Origin: a virus
Virus record (IMG/VR): IMGVR_UViG_3300024314_000008
Location: 1-37,211 of that record
Direction: 5' to 3' (one strand)
Length of the DNA: 37,211 nucleotides
The notes under the pieces were generated by a model that saw only the letters and a program-made list of their open reading frames with translations, was not told the origin of the DNA and ran no database searches. This document shows positions 22,152 to 32,183 of this stretch, piece after piece. Position numbers and translations under genes: made by a program. Every line of letters starts with the position of its first letter. The stretch's first letter is position 1.

Positions 22152-25100
22152 TGGCTGAACAATCCACACAGATAGTCCGCGAAGCACCGGAAATCGAGGC
22201 TTATAAACTAGGCCTCTTACAATCTGCAAAAGCACTTGCTGACCAAGGACAAACTATTCCGCCCTATATGGTTGCGGAAATGTCTGGTCTACAGATCAAG
22301 GCAACTGAATTAGCAGAAGCGGGTATTGGCGGGTATCAACCTTATTTAGCAGAAGCTGGCTTTACGCTAGGCGACGCACAGACCGCCATGGGCGGTGTAA
22401 TGACCGACGCTAAACCGTTCCAAACGGAAGCGTCAGCACTCATGACCGCAGGCGCGGGAAATATTCCCGGACAAGTTGAAGCCGCACAAACAGGTATTGC
22501 GGGCGCTATTACTGCGGGCGGCACAGCAACGACCGCCGCACAAAATGCTTTAGATGCTGCTGCCTTGGGTGGTAGAACTGCTGCCGGTGGTGGTCAGACT
22601 GCTTTAGGTACTGCCGCTGCTAATATTCCCGGCGTAATTTCAGATACCGTTGCAGCTAACACCGCGGCAAATACCGTAGCGGGTCAAGCTGTTGCTGATG
22701 CGCGGTATTCTGGTCGGGAAACAGAACAAAAACGTCGTTTAGGGGCTGTTGACGAAGCGTCTAGGAACTTGGCGGCTACCGTAGGACAAGCGGGTTTAAC
22801 GCAAGCGGGTGCTACACAAACAGGATTAAACGAAGCTGCCGCAGCCGCGCAACAAGCCGCTACTGCGGGTCAAACCGGTCTTAATGCTGCCACTTTAGCC
22901 GGACAACAAACGGCTACCACCGGACAAGCCGGTTTAAGTGCCGCGGCGCGAGAAGCTTTAAACGCTAGGGCGCTTGCCCAACAAAGCGGACAGGATTTAG
23001 GAACGGTAGCGGCTAACGCAAGACAACAAGCTCTTACTGGACAAACCACTTTAGGTTCTGCTGCCGGAACTGCACAAGGACAAGCTCGTGACGCGGGAGC
23101 CGGAGCGCAAGCCTCGGCCCTACAAGCAGGTACAGATTCTGCTGCGGCAATTGCGAACGCACGTCAAGCCGTTACCGGCGCGGGTGCAGGTCTTACTCAG
23201 GCAGGCATTGGTGGTTTACAAGCGGCGCAAGAAGCCGGTACTGCCACAAATGCAGCCATTCAAGCTGCAAGAGCCCAAGCTGCTGGTGGACAACAAGCTC
23301 TTGGCGCAGCCGGATTAGCCGGTGCAGATGCTGCTGCTCAAGCAGGATTAGGTGCAAGACTAGGTGCCGCGGGAACTGCGGCTGGATTAGGCGGAATAAG
23401 TGGACAAGCTAGATCAGACGCACAAGCGGCTGGTGCTGGCGGAATAGGCGCTTATGAAAAAGCTATTGGCGGAATTGACGATGTTGCGACAGCGGCTAGA
23501 AATGTTGCAGGCCAAGCTCGAACTGGCGGACAAACAGCAGCGCAACAAGCTGCTCAACAGACTCAAACCGCAATTTCCGGCGCTAGGGGCATCACATCCG
23601 ATGCTGCACAAGCTTTACAGCAAGCCGGAGCATTAGGAACACAAACAGCACAATCAGGTATTGCTGGTTTAGCGGGTACTACTGGTGCATACGATCCTGC
23701 TTCGGCTGGTTCGTTTATGAATCAGTATGAAGATGCAGCCGTTCAGCAAGCTTTAGCGGATATTCAACGTGCAGGTAATATACAAGCCAATCAAGTTGGC
23801 GCACAAGCAGTTGGAGCGGGTGCCTTTGGCGGATCACGTCAGGCGGTAGCTGAACAAGAATTACAAAGAAACATACTAGAACAGCAAGGTCGTACTGCTG
23901 CGGGTATGCGTCAGCAGGGCTTTGAAAGTGCTTCACAAAGAGCGCAACAAGCCTTTGAATCACAACAAGCTAGGGCTCAACAAGCCGCACAACTTACTGG
24001 CGCACTGGGGGCTCAAGGTTCTCAGGCAGGTATGGCCGCGGCACAAGCTGCGGGTACATTAGGTTTGTCTGCGGAAGAACTTGCAGCACGAACCGCACAA
24101 CAACAAGGTCAATTGGGACTATCTGCCGAGCAATTGGCAGCTACTACCGGTATGTCCGCAGAACAATTGGCGCAACAGGGTTTGACTCAAAGCGGTCAAT
24201 TAGGTCTGTCAGCGTTTGGTCAGCAGGGTCAGTTAGCGCAAGGTGCAAGCCAGTTAGCGTCTTCAAACTTGGCTCAAGCGGGTCAGTTAAGTCAATCTGC
24301 CGAGCAATTAGCCGGTCAGCTTGGTATGTCTTCTGCTCAATTGCAGGGTCAGTTAGCTGGACAAGCTGCTCAAATGGGTATTTCCACAGAACAATTAGCC
24401 GGACAGTTAATTAACCAGCAAGCACAGACAGGTATGTCGGCCAACCAGTTGTTGGCTCAAACTGCACAAAATGCGGGTCAGTTAGGTCTATCCGCAGAAC
24501 AGTTAGCGGCGAACACGGCTCAACAACAAGCTCAAACCGGTATATCTGCGCAACAATTAGCGGGTCAGCTTGGTATTAGCGCATCACAATTAGAAGGCCA
24601 ATTGGCTGGACAAGCCGCGCAGATGGGTATTTCAGCCGAACAGCTTGCGGGTCAGTTGATTAATCAACAGGCTCAGACCGGTATGTCGGCAGAGCAGCTT
24701 GTTTCTCAGTCCGGTATGACTGCGGCACAACAGGGCGCTCAACTCGGAATGCAAGCAGCGCAACTTGGTCAAGCAGGAGCGCAACAAGGCGCTCAAATGG
24801 GCCTAAATGCAGCACAATTAGCACAGTCTAGCGCACAGCAAGGCGGGCAGATGGGTCTAGCGGCTCTAAATCAGGCCGGTCAATTAGGTTTAAATGCAGA
24901 GCAAATGGCGTCAGCCAATGCAAACGCACTGGCTTCAACAGGCATGAACCTACAGTCGCTTGCCGCACAAACAGGCATGAGTGCTGCGCAGTTAGCGGGT
25001 CAATTAGGCCAACAAACAGGCGCGTTAGCCATGCAGGGTGTAAACCAGCAGGCGGACATTGCAAACAGAGCCGCGCAACTTGGTATATCTGCCGAGCAAT

Positions 25101-25618
25101 TGGCCGGTCAGTTGGCCAGTCAATCTGGTCAGTTGGGTCAAGGCCAAGCACAAATGGCTATGCAGGGTTCACAAGCAGGTGGGGCTCTTGGTTTACAAGG
25201 TTCCGAACTACAAGGCCGAATGGGCGAAGGTATCGCGGGTCTTGGAACAAGTTACGGTCAGCTTGCGCTACAACAAGGCGAAGGTTTAAGTCAGCTTGGC
25301 TTACGTCAAGGTGCCTTGGGTGAACTGCAACAAAACTTAGGTCAGAAAGAAGCTGGATTCCTGTTCGATGTTGGCAAACAACAGCAAGCGCAAGATCAAG
25401 CGGTTCTGGAAGCTACTCGTAAGACACAAGTCGAGCAGCAGTATGAGCCTTATCAGCGTGTAGGTTTCTTATCAGACATTTATAAGGGTGCGCCGTCTAG
25501 CCAGATGGCAATCTCACAACAATCAGGTGGTGGCGTATCACCCGCTCAGTCTATATTAGGTTTGGGCGTAGCAGGCTTGTCGGCAGCGGCAGGCGCAGCA
25601 AAAGCGGGGTTATTTTAA
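22151..25618 (+). CDS. Large A/Q/G-rich repeat virion protein (candidate internal/ejection protein)
   Basis: This 1155-aa protein begins with I-V-R-E-A-P-E-I-E-A-Y-K-L-G-L-L (8-23), which I know from marine phages. A long A/G/Q/T repeat region follows. A conserved centre near residues 514-640 contains S-F-M-N-Q-Y-E-D-A-A-V and G-A-F-G-G-S-R-Q-A-V-A-E-Q-E-L. Next come many repeats of about 11 residues (G-[LI]-S-A-E-Q-L-A-x-Q type), expected to form long helices. The C-terminus carries Y-E-P-Y-Q-R-V-G-F-L-S-D-I-Y-K-G. Position next to the LysM protein suggests an internal virion protein. A tape measure role is possible but less likely, as no other long-tail gene is seen. Confidence 0.65.
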   Translation: MAEQSTQIVREAPEIEAYKLGLLQSAKALADQGQTIPPYMVAEMSGLQIKATELAEAGIGGYQPYLAEAGFTLGDAQTAMGGVMTDAKPFQTEASALMTAGAGNIPGQVEAAQTGIAGAITAGGTATTAAQNALDAAALGGRTAAGGGQTALGTAAANIPGVISDTVAANTAANTVAGQAVADARYSGRETEQKRRLGAVDEASRNLAATVGQAGLTQAGATQTGLNEAAAAAQQAATAGQTGLNAATLAGQQTATTGQAGLSAAAREALNARALAQQSGQDLGTVAANARQQALTGQTTLGSAAGTAQGQARDAGAGAQASALQAGTDSAAAIANARQAVTGAGAGLTQAGIGGLQAAQEAGTATNAAIQAARAQAAGGQQALGAAGLAGADAAAQAGLGARLGAAGTAAGLGGISGQARSDAQAAGAGGIGAYEKAIGGIDDVATAARNVAGQARTGGQTAAQQAAQQTQTAISGARGITSDAAQALQQAGALGTQTAQSGIAGLAGTTGAYDPASAGSFMNQYEDAAVQQALADIQRAGNIQANQVGAQAVGAGAFGGSRQAVAEQELQRNILEQQGRTAAGMRQQGFESASQRAQQAFESQQARAQQAAQLTGALGAQGSQAGMAAAQAAGTLGLSAEELAARTAQQQGQLGLSAEQLAATTGMSAEQLAQQGLTQSGQLGLSAFGQQGQLAQGASQLASSNLAQAGQLSQSAEQLAGQLGMSSAQLQGQLAGQAAQMGISTEQLAGQLINQQAQTGMSANQLLAQTAQNAGQLGLSAEQLAANTAQQQAQTGISAQQLAGQLGISASQLEGQLAGQAAQMGISAEQLAGQLINQQAQTGMSAEQLVSQSGMTAAQQGAQLGMQAAQLGQAGAQQGAQMGLNAAQLAQSSAQQGGQMGLAALNQAGQLGLNAEQMASANANALASTGMNLQSLAAQTGMSAAQLAGQLGQQTGALAMQGVNQQADIANRAAQLGISAEQLAGQLASQSGQLGQGQAQMAMQGSQAGGALGLQGSELQGRMGEGIAGLGTSYGQLALQQGEGLSQLGLRQGALGELQQNLGQKEAGFLFDVGKQQQAQDQAVLEATRKTQVEQQYEPYQRVGFLSDIYKGAPSSQMAISQQSGGGVSPAQSILGLGVAGLSAAAGAAKAGLF
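24300..24697 (+). repeat. Duplicated ~50-residue block with diverged codons
   Basis: Blocks at about 24300-24450 and 24548-24697 encode nearly the same protein stretch, including identical L-A-G-Q-L-I-N-Q-Q-A-Q-T-G-M-S-A. The DNA differs at many third positions (for example TTAATTAACCAGCAA versus TTGATTAATCAACAG). The copies are old, and the amino-acid sequence is conserved. Confidence 0.75.
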
Positions 25619-28389
25619 TGAATAGAGAAGTAATGGGCAGACAGATGTTTGCTAAAGGAGGCGCAGCCTTTCCAGACCTAAGTGGTGATGGAAACGTTAC
25701 GCAAAAAGATATTTTGATGGGTCGTGGGGTTATCCCCATGCAGGACGGCGGTATGGCACCTATGCCAATGCCCGCGGCTCCCGGACCACAAATGATGCCT
25801 CCCGGTTTACCTGCCATTGACCCCGGTTCGGTAGATATTAATGAAGCTGCACAAGGTGCTATGCAACAAGGTATCAATCCCGCTGAGTTAGAGGGAATGC
25901 TTACTCAGTATGCCAGTCAAATGGATGACTTAGAAAACGCTGAAGATTACGAAACCGTTATTAACGGGATTCGAGGCGATACAGCACCTATTGAACAGCG
26001 TTATCAAGAATTAGCGCAAGTGGTTGGACCTGAAGATTCGCAAGCCACCCCCGAATCAGTTTTGACTCTGCTTCAGCCTGTAATGCAAATTGCAGCGGTA
26101 GATCAAGGCATTGGAGGTTTAGCTGCCGAAGAGATGTCGGCCCCAGTAGAAGGGGCGATGGCAGAAGGTATTATGTCCACTGTTAACATGGGCGCTCCAG
26201 AAGCTCCTGTACAGGTCCCCGGAGGGCCTGCTCCTGTAAATTTTAACCAAGGCGGCGCGGTCCAGTATATGGCACCGGGCGGTGTCGTCGATCCCGCTCT
26301 TCAGCGCCAGCAAACGTTATTTGACCAGCAAAGAAACCTTTATGGGCAATTACTTGATCCTGCGCAGCAAGAAGCAGATTTGGCCGACCAAAAAGATTTA
26401 ACTCAAGCGCAAATGCTATTTGACGTAGCGCAAGGTGCTTTGATGTTTGCTTCTCCCGGTGAAAGAAATATGAGTCCGGCGGAAAAACTAGCGCAGTCGT
26501 TTGCCCCTGTTTTAGGTAACATAGGCGAAAGAGCGGGTGCGTTTGGTAAGTTTAAACAAGCGCAAAAGGCAGAAGGTCGTCAACTAGATCAAATGGCACT
26601 GCAAAGCGCCAGTCAGCTATACGGTGCAGAACGTGCCTCTCAACTATCCAGAGATGACAAGCCTATCACAGACACGTTCGTAGTCACGATTACAGATGCA
26701 GATGGTAACGAAACAGAAACACAACGCCCGCTAACTTCTGGTCAGTATAATAATCTGGTTACAGAATTTGGTATGGGTAATGTTACCGTTGCAAAAGTAT
26801 TTAAACCGTCCGCAACAAGTAAGGCTCAAAACTTTATTGTAAACGGCGTCTTACGGTCCGCGGTTCCCGGAACTCCGGGCTATGCTTTAATAATGCAACA
26901 AGGCGGAGTAAGTGCGAGCAACGTAGACCCCAGTACATTAATGAAGCGTAAGCAATATACGCTTACTCAAGACTTGACCGTTGGAGACAAGGTTTATCCC
27001 GCAGGTTCCTCTCCCTTCTTTAGCGACATGGAGTTTTCTCAATTAGTTCAAAGTTTTGGTAACGACGTGCTGACAGAATATGTAGCTCCTGTTAACGATA
27101 ATGACTTCTTTAGTAAATTTGGCATGAGCAAAACAGACTTTGAAGCTTTGCCGACAGATAGCCAGCAATACTTACAAGGTTTGCCAATACTTACCGACGA
27201 AGATTACTTCAAGAAATTTGGTTTAGCTAAACAAGACTTCTTGTTGCTTCCTGAAAATGATCGAAAACGTTTAATTGGCATAGAGCCGGAATACCGCTTT
27301 GATAAAGTGGATAACGGAACCACTATCGACATTATCCGTACAGATGTTAACGATCCTGCGGCTAAAGGCGTAAGTATCTTTAGCAGCGAAATTGCAGGTA
27401 CACCTAGTTTATTCCGCGTTACGGTAATGAACGACGAGGGTGTGATGATACCTTCTGTTGCTGACCTATCAACGCCGGAAGGCAAGAAGCTGATGGCTAA
27501 AGTCAACGAAATGAACCAGACAATGCCCGGTTCAGCCGTCATGCAAAAAATTGGTACAGAAAGTAACCAAGTTGCAGCCTTCTTGGTGCCAAACAGTAAA
27601 CCCGGTGGCGGCGCAGCCCTCCGCATGTCCTTTGATGGCGGTAAAACGTACATTGGCGACGACGGAATGCCTAGATTGTTACCCACAGAAGTTATTCCTG
27701 TTGGCGATACCGTTGCTTACGAAGCTTACAAGCGTGAGAAAGTACGTGCCGATGCTAGGAAATTCCTCAGTGCAAATGATACAAATTTGGAAGCAGGGAT
27801 TGGAACAGAACAGTATGCCCCCGGTAAGGGCTTTGAACCGATTACTAAGCAAGACAAGAAGCTGGTTAAAGACGTGTTGGCTGAAGTACGTGCCGGTACG
27901 GGTTTTTGGTCTTCTGTCTTCGCGGGTACGAACGCTGTAGTGGGTGGCGCTATAGCTCCCGAAACGTTCTCTGAATTATTTAAGGAAACGGAGGAAGGGC
28001 GACAGTTTACCAAGCTAGTATACGTTTTAGGACGTTCTGCTTTGGCCTCCTCGCCACGGTTCGCGGTCACCGACCTAGAAGTTACAGGTCAATTATTCCC
28101 GAACCCGGATACCTTCTTTAGTAACCCTGTTACTGAGGCAAACAAGATTGTAAGCTTGATGGAAGCATTAGACTCCGAAGAACTACGTCTACAAAGAATG
28201 AGAGCTTCTGATTCACCACAAGATTCTGCGGTTCTTGCAACGGCTGAACAAAAACTGGGTGAAATTGCTCGACTTAAACAGCTTCTTGGACCTGTTTCTC
28301 AAATGGCGGGGACCGCTTCTGTAACAGACTTGTCCGGAGCGAAGAATTTGTTGAACAAAAAAGGTATGAATTTGAGCGGGAGTAACTGA
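25618..28389 (+). CDS. Large virion protein with dockerin-like motif and 33-residue repeats
   Basis: This 923-aa protein is coupled to its upstream neighbour by TAATG. The N-terminus holds A-K-G-G-A-A-F, then a dockerin/EF-hand-like D-L-S-G-D-G-N-V-T-Q-K-D-I-L (about 21-34), then Q-D-G-G-M-A. A helical part with Q-G-G-A-V and P-G-G-V-V follows near residue 210-225. Residues 493-525 and 526-558 are two 33-residue repeats (D-F-F-S-K-F-G-M-S-K-x-D-F-x-x-L-P and D-Y-F-K-K-F-G-L-A-K-Q-D-F-x-x-L-P). The remainder is soluble alpha/beta with no recognised enzyme. I infer an internal or tail protein of the same module as its neighbours. Confidence 0.62.
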   Translation: MNREVMGRQMFAKGGAAFPDLSGDGNVTQKDILMGRGVIPMQDGGMAPMPMPAAPGPQMMPPGLPAIDPGSVDINEAAQGAMQQGINPAELEGMLTQYASQMDDLENAEDYETVINGIRGDTAPIEQRYQELAQVVGPEDSQATPESVLTLLQPVMQIAAVDQGIGGLAAEEMSAPVEGAMAEGIMSTVNMGAPEAPVQVPGGPAPVNFNQGGAVQYMAPGGVVDPALQRQQTLFDQQRNLYGQLLDPAQQEADLADQKDLTQAQMLFDVAQGALMFASPGERNMSPAEKLAQSFAPVLGNIGERAGAFGKFKQAQKAEGRQLDQMALQSASQLYGAERASQLSRDDKPITDTFVVTITDADGNETETQRPLTSGQYNNLVTEFGMGNVTVAKVFKPSATSKAQNFIVNGVLRSAVPGTPGYALIMQQGGVSASNVDPSTLMKRKQYTLTQDLTVGDKVYPAGSSPFFSDMEFSQLVQSFGNDVLTEYVAPVNDNDFFSKFGMSKTDFEALPTDSQQYLQGLPILTDEDYFKKFGLAKQDFLLLPENDRKRLIGIEPEYRFDKVDNGTTIDIIRTDVNDPAAKGVSIFSSEIAGTPSLFRVTVMNDEGVMIPSVADLSTPEGKKLMAKVNEMNQTMPGSAVMQKIGTESNQVAAFLVPNSKPGGGAALRMSFDGGKTYIGDDGMPRLLPTEVIPVGDTVAYEAYKREKVRADARKFLSANDTNLEAGIGTEQYAPGKGFEPITKQDKKLVKDVLAEVRAGTGFWSSVFAGTNAVVGGAIAPETFSELFKETEEGRQFTKLVYVLGRSALASSPRFAVTDLEVTGQLFPNPDTFFSNPVTEANKIVSLMEALDSEELRLQRMRASDSPQDSAVLATAEQKLGEIARLKQLLGPVSQMAGTASVTDLSGAKNLLNKKGMNLSGSN
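27094..27291 (+). repeat. Two tandem 99-bp coding repeats
   Basis: The units at 27094-27192 and 27193-27291 encode 33-residue modules of the form D-x-D-[FY]-F-x-K-F-G-[ML]-x-K-x-D-F-x-x-L-P. Identity is clear at the protein level, weaker in DNA. Confidence 0.75.
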
Positions 28390-31300
28390 TGGCTGAAGAA
28401 GAAATTGTAATAGCCGAAGAGACTGAAGTAGAGGTAACGCCTCCTGTAAACACAGGTCCTCTGCGCATGAGCTTTACACCGCAAGAGTTCGTTGATTTAT
28501 ACGATACTTTTGAAGAGGAAGCGTCAAAACCAAACTCCGAGTTTCGGTCCGCGGAACAAGGTTTTGCGTTTAGCTTAGTAGAAAGCCTCAAATATGACCC
28601 TTATCTTAGTGATAAGGTCGATTACAATTTGTTGCGCACAGGTGAAGCACCTATTTTGGCAGAACTAGGCCTACAAGGTCAGGCTTTAACCGACAAACAA
28701 ATAATAGAACTATTTGCACAAGACGATCAGGGTCGTGATATTGAAGCGGACCCCGGTTTCTTTCAAGGAGTAAAAAGACGTGCTTTACCCGGTTTGGGTT
28801 TTGCAGGTGGTTTCTATGCTGGCGCACAAGCGGGTAACCTTTCGGTAGCTGGCGTTCCTCCCGTAACACCGTGGACCGCGGCGGTGCGTATAGGTGTTCC
28901 TTTGTTTACCGGAACTGTTGGCGGTATAGCCGCTTCGTTTGCAGGGGACAAAGCAACGGATGCTTTGATGGGCGAAGAGCCTATTGTTTTACCGGGAGCA
29001 AGATACTACGAAGCTGGTAAGACGTTTGCAGATACTTTACCTTTTGTACTAACGCCGTGGGCTGTGCCCGCTAAAGGTTTTAGTCTAGGTGGTCAACAAG
29101 CGTTAAATCAATCTCAAAATTTTATTGGTCCTATTATTAAAGGGCAATCACGCTCACCTCTTTCCGCTAAATTTGTAGGCGGCATTGAAAAAATGAGTGG
29201 CGGAATGGGTCGAGTGGCCCGTGAAAACCCTTATAGAACAGCAGCAGTTGAGGGCGGCGCACTTATTGGCACAACTTTACTTGCAGGAAAAGCAGAAGAT
29301 ATTGCTCCGGGGAACCCGTGGGTACGTTTTGGCTTTGAAACCACCGGTGGTATAAGCGGTGCCTTAGTTGCTGACTTAGGCGCAAACAGAGTTCCTGCTT
29401 TGTTTAAGTGGAGTGGTCGCGGTATAAAAAACTTGTACAAAAGAATAATGAACCCGGACAACGCAGATAGTTTTGGTCTCACGGAAAGTGATAAAGAAAG
29501 CGTTGCTACTTTTATTACGGAACAACTTGAAAAAAACGGTGAAGATCCTTTAGCTATTCTCGAAATGCTTAATGATCCAAAGTTTGACCGGTTTATGATT
29601 GCCGAAGATGGTAGTCAAATTCAGTTAGACCCCGCTACCCGAGCAGCTAGTGTGACATTACTAGGATTACAAAACCAATTTGCTTCGGCTAATCCCGCGG
29701 TAGGTAGCGATGCCACAAGTCGAATGAAATCCTCTATAGACGCTCTGCGTCGTGGATTACTGGCGCTTTATGCTGATGGTTCTCCAGAAGCCTTGCAAGA
29801 TGCCGCTATCATACAAACTTCTTTGTTTGAGGGTGTTTTAGATTCAAAACTAGCCTTGGCTACGGACAACACTATTAAAGCCATGAAGAAGGTTCGTGGT
29901 GACACGCCGGATGCAGACCTTACTTCTGCTCAAAACATTTTTGATACTTTAAAATCTCAATACACCGCAGGTCGAGCGGAAGAATCTAGTTTGTGGAAAA
30001 AAATACCTCAAAACCTAGAGGTTAATCAGTTTATTGATGAAACAGGTACTACTCAAAGCATCCCAAATTTTATAACAAACTACAACGGAAACATGGACGA
30101 GCTTTTACAAGAAGCTAAAGATGTTATTGAAGGTGGTGATTTAAAAATTCTAAAACGCTTTGTAGAACGTAAAACGCAAGAGCTAGGCATAGGTCAAGAC
30201 GCCGCTGACGGAGTAGAGTTTGACACAGGTGTAACAATAGGTGAATTAAACAAAGCGAGAAGTTCTGCTTTAAATATCGCTAAAAAGTTGTACTCCGAAA
30301 GCCGAAACAATGAAGGCCGTATTGCCTCGGAATTTGCCGACGCCTTGTTAGCAGACATGAACAGTATGCCTTTAGGTGAAAACCAAGCATATGACACGGC
30401 TCGAAGTTTTTCAGCAGCGTTTAATGACGTATTTACTCGCGCATATGCCGGAGAAATATTAGGAACTAAAAAGAACGGCGCACCCAGTGTGTCTATAGAC
30501 ACACTTGCTAACAACCTAATGAAGGGTGATGCTGCTTTTATGAAAGCCGCCGCATTGGATGGCGTAGCTCAGTTTCAAGCGGGTCAAGCCTTAACAAACC
30601 TTTTGGAATCAGAAACAGGTGGACAGTTCGCGGCTCAAGGGCAGCGTTTGATGGCCGACCTTCAAGAGCAATATGATCCCGTTACAGGTGTTATAAACCT
30701 TCCCGAAATGCGTAAGTGGTATTCACGCAACCACGAACTTATTCAAACTGTTCCTAATTTAGACGGACGAATTGTTGCGGCAATAAACACTGCAAATGAT
30801 ATTCGTGCGGGCGAAGAAAACTTGCTACGAGTAGTAAGGGCTAACACTCTAAATGAAGACGGCACCTTAAACACCGGGGCGTTATCCACTTGGATGAACA
30901 ACGAAAACAACAAACGTTTGATGGAATTGTTTCCGGCGGTAAGGGACGATCTTAAAGATGTTCGTAAAGCGTCTAATTTAATTACGCAAACCAAAAAACA
31001 AAACGCTTTTGATCTTAAAAACGATGTAGATCAAGTGGGCTTGTCCGAGCTATTGCCGGATAAGACTTCTAACGCCACTACGGCGGTTACTTCCGCCTTA
31101 TCGGCTAACCAGAATAGACCTTTTGCGATTTTAAACAGGTATATGAGGATGGTCGATAATGTTGGCGAAGACGGGTTCACTGTTTTGCCAAATACCGGCG
31201 GTGACAAACGTTTTACCAGTCCAAATGCGGGTAAAACGTGGACGCAAGCCGACCTCCGAAACGGTATGCGTAGTGCTATTTATGACAGCATTTTTCAAGT

Positions 31301-32183
31301 AAGTTCTAACGGAGAGCGTTTTAGCCCCGCTGCCGCTTACAACAAACTGTTTGCTCCACACCCAAAAGTAAAGGAGCTTTCTGTTGCTGATTGGATGTTA
31401 CAAAATGATCTAGTAGGTGCTGACCAGTTAAAAGATACAAAAGAATTTCTTCGTAAAATGGCCGAAATCGAGATGTTTACGATGAAAGCTAAACCGGGCC
31501 AAACCGATGTTCTTTATAAAGACTTAGGTGAAGGACTAAAGCTTGCCGCTGCAATGGGCGGTTCTGCGGTCGGTTCTAGTCTTAGAAACCAAATTGGTCT
31601 GAACAGTGGCGCAGGTGAGATTATATTTGCTGGACGTTTTGCCAAGTTTGGTCAAGACGTAGCTCAACGTTACTTTGCTGAATTACCCCAATCTCTGCAA
31701 GCCAACAGAGTACAGATAATTTTAGAAAACGAAGAACTGCTGAAGCAAGCCCTTAGAAAAGGTAAAACTCAGCGTGAAAAAGACGCTTTGGCTGCTCAGT
31801 TTGCAGAAATGGCTATTCAAAACTACGTCATCATGCCAGTAAGACGATTGGGTGGTGAATCCATACAAGAAACATTCTCTTCAGACCAAAGTCTGGAGGG
31901 CCAAGAAATTCCCCCTGTGGAAGTTCCCACCGGAAGCGGGGCGAATCTGCCTACTACGAATAACAATGCTGCACCGGTTGTGCCGGTACAAAAATCAGCA
32001 CCCGTTGTTCCTAGTGGGCCACCTATTCAGCAACCTGAACCAGAAAATTTTAATCCAAACCCTAGTAGGTTTGACCAAAGTTCGGTTGCACCCAGCGGTC
32101 CTGTGGACCGGACTAAGTTTGCAGCTTTATTCCCAGAAGACCGAGAACTTCTCGGCATCGGTAGTTTAATGGGGCAAGTGTAA
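28389..32183 (+). CDS. Very large candidate ejection (internal virion) protein
   Basis: This 1264-aa protein is coupled by TGATG to the previous gene. Residues 1-30 are acidic. Small-residue hydrophobic stretches occur at about 130-150, 165-185 and 280-300 (for example G-F-A-G-G-F-Y-A-G-A-Q-A-G), which could insert into a membrane. The long middle is helical and charged. A proline-rich linker follows, and the end reads D-R-T-K-F-A-A-L-F-P-E-D-R-E-L-L-G-I-G-S-L-M-G. Size, position last among the large virion genes and these stretches fit a T7 gp16-type ejection protein. No transglycosylase motif was recognised, so the wall-cutting activity of gp16 cannot be claimed. Confidence 0.6.
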   Translation: MAEEEIVIAEETEVEVTPPVNTGPLRMSFTPQEFVDLYDTFEEEASKPNSEFRSAEQGFAFSLVESLKYDPYLSDKVDYNLLRTGEAPILAELGLQGQALTDKQIIELFAQDDQGRDIEADPGFFQGVKRRALPGLGFAGGFYAGAQAGNLSVAGVPPVTPWTAAVRIGVPLFTGTVGGIAASFAGDKATDALMGEEPIVLPGARYYEAGKTFADTLPFVLTPWAVPAKGFSLGGQQALNQSQNFIGPIIKGQSRSPLSAKFVGGIEKMSGGMGRVARENPYRTAAVEGGALIGTTLLAGKAEDIAPGNPWVRFGFETTGGISGALVADLGANRVPALFKWSGRGIKNLYKRIMNPDNADSFGLTESDKESVATFITEQLEKNGEDPLAILEMLNDPKFDRFMIAEDGSQIQLDPATRAASVTLLGLQNQFASANPAVGSDATSRMKSSIDALRRGLLALYADGSPEALQDAAIIQTSLFEGVLDSKLALATDNTIKAMKKVRGDTPDADLTSAQNIFDTLKSQYTAGRAEESSLWKKIPQNLEVNQFIDETGTTQSIPNFITNYNGNMDELLQEAKDVIEGGDLKILKRFVERKTQELGIGQDAADGVEFDTGVTIGELNKARSSALNIAKKLYSESRNNEGRIASEFADALLADMNSMPLGENQAYDTARSFSAAFNDVFTRAYAGEILGTKKNGAPSVSIDTLANNLMKGDAAFMKAAALDGVAQFQAGQALTNLLESETGGQFAAQGQRLMADLQEQYDPVTGVINLPEMRKWYSRNHELIQTVPNLDGRIVAAINTANDIRAGEENLLRVVRANTLNEDGTLNTGALSTWMNNENNKRLMELFPAVRDDLKDVRKASNLITQTKKQNAFDLKNDVDQVGLSELLPDKTSNATTAVTSALSANQNRPFAILNRYMRMVDNVGEDGFTVLPNTGGDKRFTSPNAGKTWTQADLRNGMRSAIYDSIFQVSSNGERFSPAAAYNKLFAPHPKVKELSVADWMLQNDLVGADQLKDTKEFLRKMAEIEMFTMKAKPGQTDVLYKDLGEGLKLAAAMGGSAVGSSLRNQIGLNSGAGEIIFAGRFAKFGQDVAQRYFAELPQSLQANRVQIILENEELLKQALRKGKTQREKDALAAQFAEMAIQNYVIMPVRRLGGESIQETFSSDQSLEGQEIPPVEVPTGSGANLPTTNNNAAPVVPVQKSAPVVPSGPPIQQPEPENFNPNPSRFDQSSVAPSGPVDRTKFAALFPEDRELLGIGSLMGQV

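Noticed and set aside
24000-25300. CRISPR-like array or tandem DNA repeat
   Set aside because: The periodicity is coding (helical Q/A/G repeats), units differ at third codon positions, and there are no constant repeats with unique spacers.
22151-25618. Tape measure protein of a long-tailed phage
   Set aside because: The length and helical repeats would suit one, but no tail tube, sheath, tail terminator or baseplate gene is seen, and the neighbours are podovirus-like. Not fully excluded.
27551-27940. Plus-strand 129-aa frame inside the 25618 gene
   Set aside because: It is a shadow frame with no start signal and an unusual composition, inside a well-supported gene in another frame.
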